A model generated the notes under the pieces. The model did no database searches and was not told the origin of the DNA. It was given only the letters and a program-made list of their open reading frames with translations. The position numbers and the translations under genes were made by a program. From positions 580,001 to 644,000 of the forward strand of contig NZ_JACVAU010000001.1 in assembly GCF_014852005.1 (NCBI RefSeq): a DNA stretch of 64,000 nt. The letters are read 5' to 3'. Numbering within the stretch: the first letter of the stretch is position 1; every line of letters starts with the position of its first letter. This DNA comes from Pseudoxanthomonas sp. PXM03. GTDB lineage: Bacteria > Pseudomonadota > Gammaproteobacteria > Xanthomonadales > Xanthomonadaceae. Shown piece after piece: positions 27,747 to 36,523 of this stretch.

Positions 27747-27938
27747 GTCCGTTCTCCAGGTGGGGACGATGCTGGGAACGGGTCGCCGGAAGGAGTGGGG
27801 TTGTCCGACGAGGCGATGCCGTTGCCGGTTAAGCCGCCAGCGGGTCTGGCCTGCGACGCCGTGTCGCAGGCCGGCCGGCCGCAGTACCCGGTCCCAGCCG
27901 GTAAACTGGCCGCTTTCCCGCATTCCCCCGCCTCGCAC

Positions 27939-29231
<1,293 letters not shown>

Positions 29232-29234
29232 GAC

Positions 29235-29534
29235 ATGCCGTATCTGGCGGTGATCCTGTTCCTTCCGTGGTTCCTGCTGCTGGGTTCGCTGTTCTGGCTG
29301 TTCCCGCGCCAGCCACGCAATGCGCGTCGCAAGGGCTTCGATCTGGCGGTGCTGGCCGTCGCCTTCGTGCTGAGTTTCATCGGCATGCAGTGGGGCTATG
29401 CGCTGGGCGCGGCCGACGTGGGTACGGGGGCGATCTGGAAACAGGTACTGGCTACCCTGGTGGCCTACGGCGCTTTCCTGTTCGTGCTGACCGTGGCGGT
29501 GCCCGTGCGTGGCTGGTGGTTGTCGCGCGGGTGA
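29235..29534 (+). CDS. Small inner-membrane protein
   Basis: The 99-residue protein has three predicted helices (about 4-24, 36-58, 69-91) with the basic loop RQPRNARRKG between the first two. It starts 3 bp after trpS and is surely co-transcribed. No named family recognised. Confidence 0.7.
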   Translation: MPYLAVILFLPWFLLLGSLFWLFPRQPRNARRKGFDLAVLAVAFVLSFIGMQWGYALGAADVGTGAIWKQVLATLVAYGAFLFVLTVAVPVRGWWLSRG

Positions 29535-29593
29535 TCGCCCGCAGGAGCGGGTTGTTCCACCAAAGGCGGGTCGTGCGCTCACGCGGCGGGGAC

Positions 29594-29599
29594 TAGAAT
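29594..29599 (+). promoter_or_regulatory. -10 box TAGAAT before the MBL-fold gene
   Basis: TAGAAT lies about 30 nt upstream of the ATG at 29630, giving the hydrolase gene its own promoter and a short leader. Confidence 0.45.
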
Positions 29600-29629
29600 C
29601 CGGTCATCCGTTCCCACACAGGTCCGCGG

Positions 29630-30559
29630 ATGAGCCTCCACGGCATCCACACCATCGACACCGCGTTCCAGCGCGACCACTTCGACGCCGCCTACCTGAT
29701 CGTGGAGGCCGGCCGGGGGGCCTTCATCGACTGCGGCACCAACCATTCCGTGCCGCGCCTGCTGTACGCGCTGCAATCCGCCGGACTGGAACCCGACGAA
29801 GTGGACTTCCTCATCGTCACCCACGTGCACCTGGATCACGCCGGCGGCGCGGGGTTGCTGATGCAACAACTGCCGAACGCCACGCTTGTCGCGCATCCCC
29901 GCGCAGCGCCGCATCTGATCGATCCGGCGAAGCTGATCGCGGGTGCGACGGCGGTCTATGGAGAGGAAGAAATGCAGCGCAGCTACGGCACCCTCGTGCC
30001 GGTGCCCGAAGCGCGGGTACGCGTGGTGGAGGATGGCGAGACGGTGACGCTGTCGGGACGCCCATTGCAGTCCATCGACACGCCTGGCCATGCACGCCAC
30101 CATCATTGCATCTGGGACGCGCGCAGCCGCAGTTGGTTCACCGGCGATACGTTCGGACTGTCGTATCGCGAACTGGACGGCCCGCACGGCGCCTTCATCC
30201 TGCCGACGACCACACCGGTCCAGTTCGAACCCGCGGCGTTGAAGGCGAGCATCGCGCGGATGGTGGCCTATGCACCGGATGCGATGTACCTGACCCATTA
30301 CGGCCGCATCGATGATGTGCCGCGCCTGGCGCAGGCGCTGTACGAGCAGGTCGACGCGATGGTCGCCATCGCCAACGCCTGCGATGGGCGCGCCGACCGT
30401 CATCGTTGCCTCGTGGCCGGTCTTTCAGCGCGGTATCTGGAGCGCGCGCACGCATTGCGGGTGCCGCTGGCCGACGAGGAGGTCGAACGCGTCCTTGCGA
30501 TGGATATCGAGTTGAATGCGCAGGGCCTGGGCGTCTGGCTGGATCGTGGACGCCCATGA
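29630..30559 (+). CDS. Metallo-beta-lactamase-fold hydrolase
   Basis: The 309-residue protein has the zinc motif THVHLDHAGGAG with His65, His67, Asp69 and His70, a later GHARHHHCIWD and GDTFGLSY. These are the standard MBL-fold metal ligands. The family hydrolyses thioesters, lactones, phosphodiesters and more, so the substrate is open. It is not secreted. A REPIN-like repeat follows it. Confidence 0.88.
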   Translation: MSLHGIHTIDTAFQRDHFDAAYLIVEAGRGAFIDCGTNHSVPRLLYALQSAGLEPDEVDFLIVTHVHLDHAGGAGLLMQQLPNATLVAHPRAAPHLIDPAKLIAGATAVYGEEEMQRSYGTLVPVPEARVRVVEDGETVTLSGRPLQSIDTPGHARHHHCIWDARSRSWFTGDTFGLSYRELDGPHGAFILPTTTPVQFEPAALKASIARMVAYAPDAMYLTHYGRIDDVPRLAQALYEQVDAMVAIANACDGRADRHRCLVAGLSARYLERAHALRVPLADEEVERVLAMDIELNAQGLGVWLDRGRP

Positions 30560-30575
30560 CGAGCCGCCGTTTCCT

Positions 30576-30706
30576 GTAGGAGCGACGTCAGTCGAGACCG
30601 CAAGCCTGAAGTCCACGTGATCTCCGACGATGGACGGGCGTGTCGCACATGCTCCGGGGATGCGCGGGTCCGCATGGCATGCGGTCGCGACTGACGTCGC
30701 TCCTAC
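30576..30706. repeat. REPIN-like pair of inverted GTAG REP sequences
   Basis: The left arm (30576-30602) starts GTAGGAGCGACGTCAGTC and the right arm (30680-30706) is its inverse, ending GACGTCGCTCCTAC; arms differ at only a few positions. Within each arm GCGAC-GTCA-GTCGC forms a small hairpin. The 77-bp centre is unrelated to that of the copy at 60047-60152. GTAG plus hairpin in inverted pairs is the structure of RAYT-dependent REPINs. Confidence 0.85.
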
Positions 30707-30757
30707 GGCAAACATGGATGGACTAGACTGCCGATGTGTCCATTTCCGGCGGTTCCC

Positions 30758-32404
30758 ATGAAGCACTTCCTCCCCGTGCTGCTGTTGTCGCTTGGCACGA
30801 TGCCTGCGCTCGCCGCCGATGTTCCCGGCGGCGGCATCAGCGCCGACAACCTCTCGCGCCATGTCCGCGTCCTCGCATCGGACGAGTTCGAAGGTCGTGC
30901 ACCTGCGACGCAGGGCGAAACGAAGACGATTGCCTACATCGTCGATGAGCTCCGGAAGGCGGGTGTGCAGCCGGGAGGTGAGCATGGTGGCTGGACCCAG
31001 GACGTGCCGCTGGTACGCGCACGGGTGGACGGGGCGGTGGACGCGGGGTTGAAGATCGGTGGCGTCACGCAGGCCCTCGTCAATGGCGACGATGTCGTCG
31101 TGCAGAGCCTGAGTCCCGTTGAACGCGTGCATGTCGTCGATGCGCCCCTGGTGTTCGTCGGCTACGGCGTGAGCGCGCCCGAGCGGAACTGGGATGACTA
31201 CAAGGGCGCGGACCTGCGCGGGAAGATCGCGGTGGTGCTGATCAACGATCCGGACTACGAGACGGCGCAGCCCGGCGCGTTCGACGGAAAGGCGGTCACC
31301 TACTACGGACGCTGGACCTACAAGTACGAAGAGCTCGCGCGGCAGGGCGCCGTGGGCGTACTGATCGTCCATGAGACCGCGCCGGCGGCCTACGGCTGGA
31401 GCACGGTCCGTGCTTCGGGCCTCTCGCCGGTGTTCGACATTCCGCGTGCGGATGCGGCGCGGTACCACACGCTGTTCCGCGGCTGGATGCAGCGCGACCT
31501 GGCGGTGTCGCTGTTCCAGCGTGCGGGCCTGGATTTCTCCGTGGAGAAGCGGCGCGCGCAGACGGCCGGCTTCATGCCGGTGCCGCTGGGCGGGGCCACG
31601 CTGTCGGCCGAGTTCAAGGTGGCGCGTGATCAGGTGACCACGCGCAACGTCATCGGCCGGCTGGAGGGCGCCGAGCGCCCCGACGAAACCGTGGTCTATT
31701 CGGCGCACTGGGACGCCTACGGCATCGGTGAGCCCGACGCCGACGGTGATGCGATCCGGCATGGTGCCGTCGACAATGCCACGGGGGTGGCGGCCGTGAT
31801 CGAACTGGCGCGCGTGTTCGCCGCCGGCCCACGTCCGCAGCGCAGTCTGCTGTTCATGGCGTTGACGGCGGAGGAAAAGGGCCTGCAAGGCGCGATGTTC
31901 TATGCGGCCAACCCGGTGGCGCCGCTGGAGAAGACCGCCGCTGTGCTCAACATCGAAATGCTCAGCCCGGACGGTCCGAATCGCGACATCGCCTCCTGGG
32001 GCAACGGGCGCGTTTCGCTGGAAGACTATCTGAAACGCGTGGCCGAATCGCACGGGCGTACCTACTCGCCGGACCCGAACCTCGAAGCGGGCTTCTTCTA
32101 CCGCGCTGACCACTTCGCGTTCGCCCGCGCGGGCGTGCCGGCGATCACGATCGGCGCCGGACTGGATCGCGTGGATGGTGGTGTTTCCCGTGGCAAGGCG
32201 CTGCGCGATGCGTATTTCGCGAAGTGCTACCACCAGCCCTGCGATGCATGGACGTCGAACTGGAATGCAGTGGGGCAGGCGCAGGATGTCGAACTGCTGT
32301 ACGCGATGGGGCGCGGGATCGCCGACGGCGACGCGTGGCCCCACTGGCGGGAGGGTTCCGAGTTCAAGGCCACGCGCGAACGTTCGGAGACTGAACGCAA
32401 ATAG
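30758..32404 (+). CDS. Secreted M28-family zinc peptidase
   Basis: The 548-residue protein has a signal peptide (cleavage after ALAA), a PA domain inserted before the catalytic part (VFVGYGVSAPERNWDDYKG) and an M28 peptidase domain. Metal and catalytic residues are visible in SAHWDAYG (His near 317), GAVDNATG and TAEEKG. Family members are aminopeptidases or carboxypeptidases of the periplasm. The start at 30758 gives the signal peptide. Confidence 0.9.
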   Translation: MKHFLPVLLLSLGTMPALAADVPGGGISADNLSRHVRVLASDEFEGRAPATQGETKTIAYIVDELRKAGVQPGGEHGGWTQDVPLVRARVDGAVDAGLKIGGVTQALVNGDDVVVQSLSPVERVHVVDAPLVFVGYGVSAPERNWDDYKGADLRGKIAVVLINDPDYETAQPGAFDGKAVTYYGRWTYKYEELARQGAVGVLIVHETAPAAYGWSTVRASGLSPVFDIPRADAARYHTLFRGWMQRDLAVSLFQRAGLDFSVEKRRAQTAGFMPVPLGGATLSAEFKVARDQVTTRNVIGRLEGAERPDETVVYSAHWDAYGIGEPDADGDAIRHGAVDNATGVAAVIELARVFAAGPRPQRSLLFMALTAEEKGLQGAMFYAANPVAPLEKTAAVLNIEMLSPDGPNRDIASWGNGRVSLEDYLKRVAESHGRTYSPDPNLEAGFFYRADHFAFARAGVPAITIGAGLDRVDGGVSRGKALRDAYFAKCYHQPCDAWTSNWNAVGQAQDVELLYAMGRGIADGDAWPHWREGSEFKATRERSETERK

Positions 32405-32479
32405 CGGCGCCTGCGCACGTCGGGCGGGGCGGGTGGCGCGGTATGCTCCGTGTCCTTTCCGCGCCGCCCCGAGTATCCG

Positions 32480-32914
32480 ATGGCCTCACTGCATGCGCTG
32501 GTCTACCAGAGCCAGGCCACGCGCCCGCTGGAGACCGCCGACCTCGATGCCCTGCTGCTCGATGCGCGCGTCAACAACCAGTTGGCCAACGTCACCGGCA
32601 CCCTGATCTACGGCGGGCAACGCTTCGTGCAGTACCTGGAAGGCGCCCGCGCCGATGTCGAGCATGTCTACGCACGGATCGCCCGCGCGCGGCAGCATCG
32701 CGAACTGGAGATCCTCGAGCAGGGCAGCCTTGATGCGCGTCGCCTGCAGCGCTGGCACATGGGATTCGCGGAAGCACCGCAGAGCCTGGTCCAGCAGCTC
32801 AGCCAGGCGCAATGGCAGCGCGACCTGCCGTGGCTGGAGGACGAGACTGCATCGTCTCCCGGTCTGAAACACCTGTTGTCCTTCTGGAACGACCACGCTG
32901 TCGCGATGCGTTGA
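32480..32914 (+). CDS. Stand-alone BLUF blue-light sensor protein
   Basis: The 144-residue protein is a single BLUF domain with a short C-terminal cap. All key flavin residues are present: Tyr9, Asn33, Gln51, Trp92 and Met94. Each is offset by exactly 12 from AppA Tyr21, Asn45, Gln63, Trp104 and Met106, so the domain should bind FAD and photocycle. No output domain is fused, so it must signal through a partner. Neighbouring genes do not identify it. The start at 32480 follows the family N-terminus. Confidence 0.92.
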   Translation: MASLHALVYQSQATRPLETADLDALLLDARVNNQLANVTGTLIYGGQRFVQYLEGARADVEHVYARIARARQHRELEILEQGSLDARRLQRWHMGFAEAPQSLVQQLSQAQWQRDLPWLEDETASSPGLKHLLSFWNDHAVAMR

Positions 32915-32924
32915 GCTGCTGCCC

Positions 32925-33311
32925 TCAGGGCCAGCGGTTCGGCGCGCTGCGCGTGCTGCCTTCGTCCATCGGCACCACGCAGAAGCGGTGGCCGGTGGGC
33001 GCTTCCATCACCCACCAACGGTTGCGCACGTGCTGCACGCGCTTGGCGCCAAGCGCTTCCAGTCGCGCGACTTCGGCGTCGATGTCGTCGGTCTCGATGT
33101 CCAGGTGCACGCGGGCTTCGTGCTTCACCTTCTGCACTTCGATGTGCAGGCCACCGGGACCGGGTTCGAACTTGTCGTAGATGCCCAGGTCGCCATCATC
33201 GGGATGGGTGACTTCGAGTCCCAGTGCCGAGCTCCAGAATGCGGATGCGGCGGGCAGGTCGTCGACCTGGCTGTCGATGATGAAACCGGCGAGACGGCTG
33301 CGGTGTGCCAT
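32925..33311 (-). CDS. Glyoxalase/VOC-superfamily protein
   Basis: The 128-residue protein has two beta-alpha-beta-beta-beta modules (GFIIDSQVDDLPAASAFWSS; HLDIETDDIDAEVARLEALG). It is of the VOC fold used by glyoxalase I, dioxygenases and bleomycin-binding proteins. No substrate is evident. The ATG at 33311 is chosen because it precedes the first strand directly; an upstream in-frame ATG at 33341 is possible. It is the last gene of the minus-strand block. Confidence 0.75.
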   Translation of the reverse strand: MAHRSRLAGFIIDSQVDDLPAASAFWSSALGLEVTHPDDGDLGIYDKFEPGPGGLHIEVQKVKHEARVHLDIETDDIDAEVARLEALGAKRVQHVRNRWWVMEAPTGHRFCVVPMDEGSTRSAPNRWP

Positions 33312-33358
33312 GGCGGATTTCCGGGTGGATGTGCGCGACATCCTGCCACCGTTCGCGG

Positions 33359-33730
33359 TCAGGTGTCGTCCGCGACCGGGGTACCGAACTGCAGCAGGTA
33401 GCCGTTGTTGTCGTAGACGGCGAATTCGCGCATGCCGTAGGCGAACGTCTCGGGCGTGTGGCAGATGCGGGCATGGTCGCGCACGGCGTCCCACAGCGCG
33501 TCGACGTCGGCGACTTCCAGGTACAGCGAGCCGGTGAATCCCGGGACCGTATCGCCCTCGTGGTCGTTCATGCCGGACAGCATCAGCTCGGCACCGTCGC
33601 GGCGCAATGCCAGCCAGCCCTGCTCCAGCGCGCCGGACGCGAGTCCGAAGCCCAGCACGTCGCGGTAGAACGCGAGCGTGCCGGGCAGGTCCGGCGTGCG
33701 CAGCATCGGCGTGAGCCGACGGAAGGTCAC
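33359..33730 (-). CDS. Bleomycin-resistance/glyoxalase-like VOC protein
   Basis: The 123-residue VOC-fold protein (PMLRTPDLPGTLAFYRDVLG; FAVYDNNGYLLQFG) is expected to dimerise and bind a hydrophobic or metal-chelated ligand. The GTG start overlaps the E2 stop codon (GTGA), so it is coupled to the dehydrogenase operon although no role there is known. Confidence 0.8.
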   Translation of the reverse strand: MTFRRLTPMLRTPDLPGTLAFYRDVLGFGLASGALEQGWLALRRDGAELMLSGMNDHEGDTVPGFTGSLYLEVADVDALWDAVRDHARICHTPETFAYGMREFAVYDNNGYLLQFGTPVADDT

Positions 33731-35103
33731 GCCGGCAAGGCCAGGTCGTCGATCAATGCCTTGAGGAAGCGTGCCGCCTCACCGCCGGTGCAGGCGCGGT
33801 GGTCGAACGTCACCGACAAGGGGATGACCTTGTGCGATTCGAAGCCGCCCATCACCGGCGTGACCTGGTGGCGGGCACGGCCGGCGGCGACGATGGCCAC
33901 GCACGGCGGCACCACCACGGGCGTGGCGTAGCGGCCGGCGAACATGCCGAAGTTGCTCAGCGAGATCGTGTAGCCAGTCAGTTCCGACGGCGGGATGCTG
34001 CGGTCTTCCACCTGCGCGCGCAGGCGGTTGATGCTCTCGCGCACGCCGCCGGCTTCCAGCAGGTCGGCGTTGCGCAGCGCTGGCACGAACAGGCCGTCAT
34101 CGGTGTCCACGGCAATGCCGATGTCGACGTGTGGATGCAGCGTGCGGGTGAGTTTCTCGCCGTCGAACCACGCATTCATCGCCGGCACTGCTTTGCAGGC
34201 GCGCACGATGGCGCGGACGAGGCGGCCGGTCATGTCGTTGCCGGGCGTCCAGGCGTGCACGTCGGCGTCGTCGCTCAGCGTGGTCGGCACGACTTTGGCA
34301 TGGGCATCGGCCATCACGCGTGCCATGTTGCGGCGCACGCCCTTCAGCTGTTCGGGCTGGCCGCTGACGGACACGCCCGGCGGCTGCGTGCGCATCGGCT
34401 TGCCGCTGGCGGACAGCATGGTGCGCTGCACGGTAGGCGCCGCTGTAGGAGGGGCTTCAGCCCTGACCGCACGGTGGGAAAGCGTCGGGGCTGAAGCCCC
34501 TCCTACAGCGGCGGTGCTATCGGCGGCCGCCTGCTTCACGTCCTGCATCGTCACCGCGCCGTCGCCACCTGTGGCGCGCACGCGCGCCAGGTCCACGCCG
34601 AGCTTCTTCGCCATCGCGCGCACGGCGGGCATGGCCTTGACGCCGCCGACGGCGATCGCCTGTTCGGTATGGATCGTGTTGGACGATTGCATGGCACCCA
34701 CCACGGTGCCGGCGTCGGTCTCCGTGGGAGCGACGTCAGTCGCGACGGGCGATGTGGCGGTGGCAGCGTTCGCGACTGATGTCGCTCCCACGACAGCGGA
34801 CGTCGGCGGGCCATGGTGATGGCCGGTGTCCTGGCCCTCCGCGCGCTGCGGCAGGCTGGCATCGGGTTCGAACACGGCGAGCATGCTGCCCGTGATGACG
34901 ACATCGCCCGCCGCGCCGGCCAGCTTCATCACCTTGCCGGACACGGGCGAAGGCACCTCGACCACGGCTTTCGCGGTCTCCATCGACACCAGCGGTTCGT
35001 CCAGCCGGATCACGTCGCCTTCCTTGACGAACCATTCGACGATGGTGGCGTCCGGAAGGCCTTCGCCCAGGTCGGGAAGGTGGAAGGTCTTGCTCTCGCT
35101 CAT
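33727..35103 (-). CDS. Dihydrolipoyl acyltransferase (E2) of a 2-oxoacid dehydrogenase complex
   Basis: The 458-residue protein has one lipoyl domain (1-80, lipoylated Lys45 in ETAKA), a peripheral-subunit-binding domain (about 156-193) and a catalytic core (about 245-458). Both linkers contain REP-like palindromes in frame (residues 104-127 and 200-220). The active-site motif is HRACTG (His435), where most E2s have HRxxDG, so the aspartate is replaced by Thr439. E2 transfers the acyl group from lipoate to CoA. Whether the complex uses pyruvate or branched-chain oxoacids is not decidable here. E3 is not in the window. Confidence 0.9.
   Translation of the reverse strand: MSESKTFHLPDLGEGLPDATIVEWFVKEGDVIRLDEPLVSMETAKAVVEVPSPVSGKVMKLAGAAGDVVITGSMLAVFEPDASLPQRAEGQDTGHHHGPPTSAVVGATSVANAATATSPVATDVAPTETDAGTVVGAMQSSNTIHTEQAIAVGGVKAMPAVRAMAKKLGVDLARVRATGGDGAVTMQDVKQAAADSTAAVGGASAPTLSHRAVRAEAPPTAAPTVQRTMLSASGKPMRTQPPGVSVSGQPEQLKGVRRNMARVMADAHAKVVPTTLSDDADVHAWTPGNDMTGRLVRAIVRACKAVPAMNAWFDGEKLTRTLHPHVDIGIAVDTDDGLFVPALRNADLLEAGGVRESINRLRAQVEDRSIPPSELTGYTISLSNFGMFAGRYATPVVVPPCVAIVAAGRARHQVTPVMGGFESHKVIPLSVTFDHRACTGGEAARFLKALIDDLALPA
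34445..34506. repeat. REPIN-like palindrome inside the E2 coding sequence (second linker)
   Basis: GTAGGAGGGGCTTCAGCCC (from 34445) and its inverse GGGCTGAAGCCCCTCCTAC (to 34506) face each other across a short centre. The element is read in frame as residues 200-220 of E2, an Ala/Pro-rich linker. GTAG heads both ends. Confidence 0.85.
34724..34791. repeat. REPIN-like palindrome inside the E2 coding sequence (first linker)
   Basis: GTGGGAGCGACGTCAGTC (from 34724) is paired with GACTGATGTCGCTCCCAC (to 34791). It is the same sequence family as the intergenic copies at 30576 and 60047 and is translated in frame as E2 residues 104-127, giving VGATSVA. Confidence 0.88.
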
Positions 35104-35468
35104 GCGGATATCTCGTTGGAAGTCGTTTCGTTGATCGATTGCAGATCGCGCGCCGGCACCCAGCCGCTGCGGCCGTCCGTGTGCGTGCACCACCACCAGT
35201 CGCCCAGCTCGTGCAGCAGGGCGACGGTGTCGCCGGCCCGCACGTCGAGTTCCTGCGCGGAATAGTCGTGCAATGCGACGGCGTGACCGTCGTCGCGCGG
35301 CTGCAGCCAGTCCACTGGCGCCCAGCCGGCATTGCCGTCGGCGGTGGTGGTCCAGGCGAAGGCCGGCCACTCGGTGTCGCGTGCGCCGAGCGCGACCACG
35401 TCGCCGCGCGCGAACCGGATCGGGTTCGCGTACTGCGTGCGGTAGTCGCGGACGGCGCGGGCGTGCAT
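35100..35468 (-). CDS. Tandem SH3-like protein encoded within the E1beta-E2 operon
   Basis: The 122-residue protein consists of two SH3-like repeats (about 2-57 and 60-112). The second has the classic SH3 features ALHDYSAQELDVRAGD, DWWWC and GWVPARDL. It has no signal peptide. The ATG overlaps the E1beta stop by one base and its stop overlaps the E2 start (ATGA), so it is translated from the same message. SH3-like domains bind peptides or proline-rich stretches, and the E2 linkers are Ala/Pro-rich; a structural role in the complex is my inference. Confidence 0.8.
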   Translation of the reverse strand: MHARAVRDYRTQYANPIRFARGDVVALGARDTEWPAFAWTTTADGNAGWAPVDWLQPRDDGHAVALHDYSAQELDVRAGDTVALLHELGDWWWCTHTDGRSGWVPARDLQSINETTSNEISA

Positions 35469-36523
35469 CAGCCGTTCGCCATCGCCCGCTTCGCCGCCGC
35501 GACGATCTTCTCGACGCTGGGCAGGTACTTCATTTCCAGGCGGAACAGCGGGATGTGGGTGTCGTAGCCGGTGACGCGCTCGACCGGGGCCAGCAGGTCG
35601 TACATCGACTGCTCGGCCAGGCGCGCGCCGATCTCCGCGCCGAAGCCGGCGGTGCGCGGCGCTTCGTGCACGATCACGCAGCGGCCGGTCTTGGCAACCG
35701 ATTCGGCGATGGTGTCGAAGTCGAGCGGACGCAGCGTCGCCACGTCGATGACCTCGGCGCTGATGCCTTCGCCGGCCAGTTTGTCGGCCGCTTCCAGCGC
35801 TTCCTTCACCTGCGCGCCCCAGGTCACCAAGGTCACGTCGGTGCCGTCGCGCAGCACGAAGCACACGTCCAGCGGCAGCGCCTCGCCGTCGTCGGCGACC
35901 ACTTCCTTGTACTGGCGGTAGATGCGCTTGGGTTCCATGTAGATGACCGGATCCGGATCGCGGATTGCGGCCAGCAGCAGGCCGTAGGCGCGCTGCGGCG
36001 AGGACGGCATCACCACGCGCAGGCCGGGCACGTTGGTGAAGATGGCCTCGTTGGCTTCGCTGTGGTGCTCCGGCGCACGGATGCCGCCGCCCCACGGCAC
36101 GCGCAGCACCATCGGACAGTGCAGGCGGCCGCGCGTGCGGGTACGCAGGCGGGCGGCGTGGCAGATGATGTGGTCGACCATCGGGTAGACGAAGCCGTCG
36201 AACTGCGCTTCGGCCACGGGCTTCATGCCCTGCGCCGCCAGGCCGACGGTCAGGCCGGCGATGGTGGTTTCGTCTAGCGGCGTATCGAGCACGCGCTCGG
36301 GGCCGAACTTCTGCTGCAGGCCGGCGGTGGCGCGGAACACGCCGCCGTTCACGCCCACGTCCTCGCCCAGCACCAGCACGGATTCGTCGTGCGCGATCTC
36401 CCAGGCCAGCGCCTGGGTGATCGCTTCGATCAGCGTGATCGCCGTCGGGGTCGCCACGGCATCCGGTTTCGCGACTGACGTCGCTCCCACAGTCTTGTTT
36501 TCAGGTTTCATCACGGTGCTCAC
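35468..36523 (-). CDS. 2-oxoacid dehydrogenase E1 component, beta subunit
   Basis: The 351-residue transketolase-like subunit pairs with E1alpha in an alpha2beta2 thiamine-diphosphate enzyme. Typical motifs are LGEDVGVNGGVFRAT, DTPLDETTIAG, AQFDGFVYP and HEAPRTAGFGAE. The GTG at 36523 is chosen because it forms a GTGA overlap with the E1alpha stop and has GGAG 8 nt upstream; an ATG at 36511 is possible. Residues 12-19 (VGATSVAK) come from an in-frame REP-like palindrome ahead of the family core. Confidence 0.9.
   Translation of the reverse strand: MSTVMKPENKTVGATSVAKPDAVATPTAITLIEAITQALAWEIAHDESVLVLGEDVGVNGGVFRATAGLQQKFGPERVLDTPLDETTIAGLTVGLAAQGMKPVAEAQFDGFVYPMVDHIICHAARLRTRTRGRLHCPMVLRVPWGGGIRAPEHHSEANEAIFTNVPGLRVVMPSSPQRAYGLLLAAIRDPDPVIYMEPKRIYRQYKEVVADDGEALPLDVCFVLRDGTDVTLVTWGAQVKEALEAADKLAGEGISAEVIDVATLRPLDFDTIAESVAKTGRCVIVHEAPRTAGFGAEIGARLAEQSMYDLLAPVERVTGYDTHIPLFRLEMKYLPSVEKIVAAAKRAMANG
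36468..36490. repeat. Single REP-like sequence inside the E1beta coding sequence
   Basis: CGCGACTGACGTCGCTCCCAC lies at 36470-36490, one arm of the family seen at 30680 and 34770. It is translated near the E1beta N-terminus, before the conserved fold begins. Confidence 0.82.
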
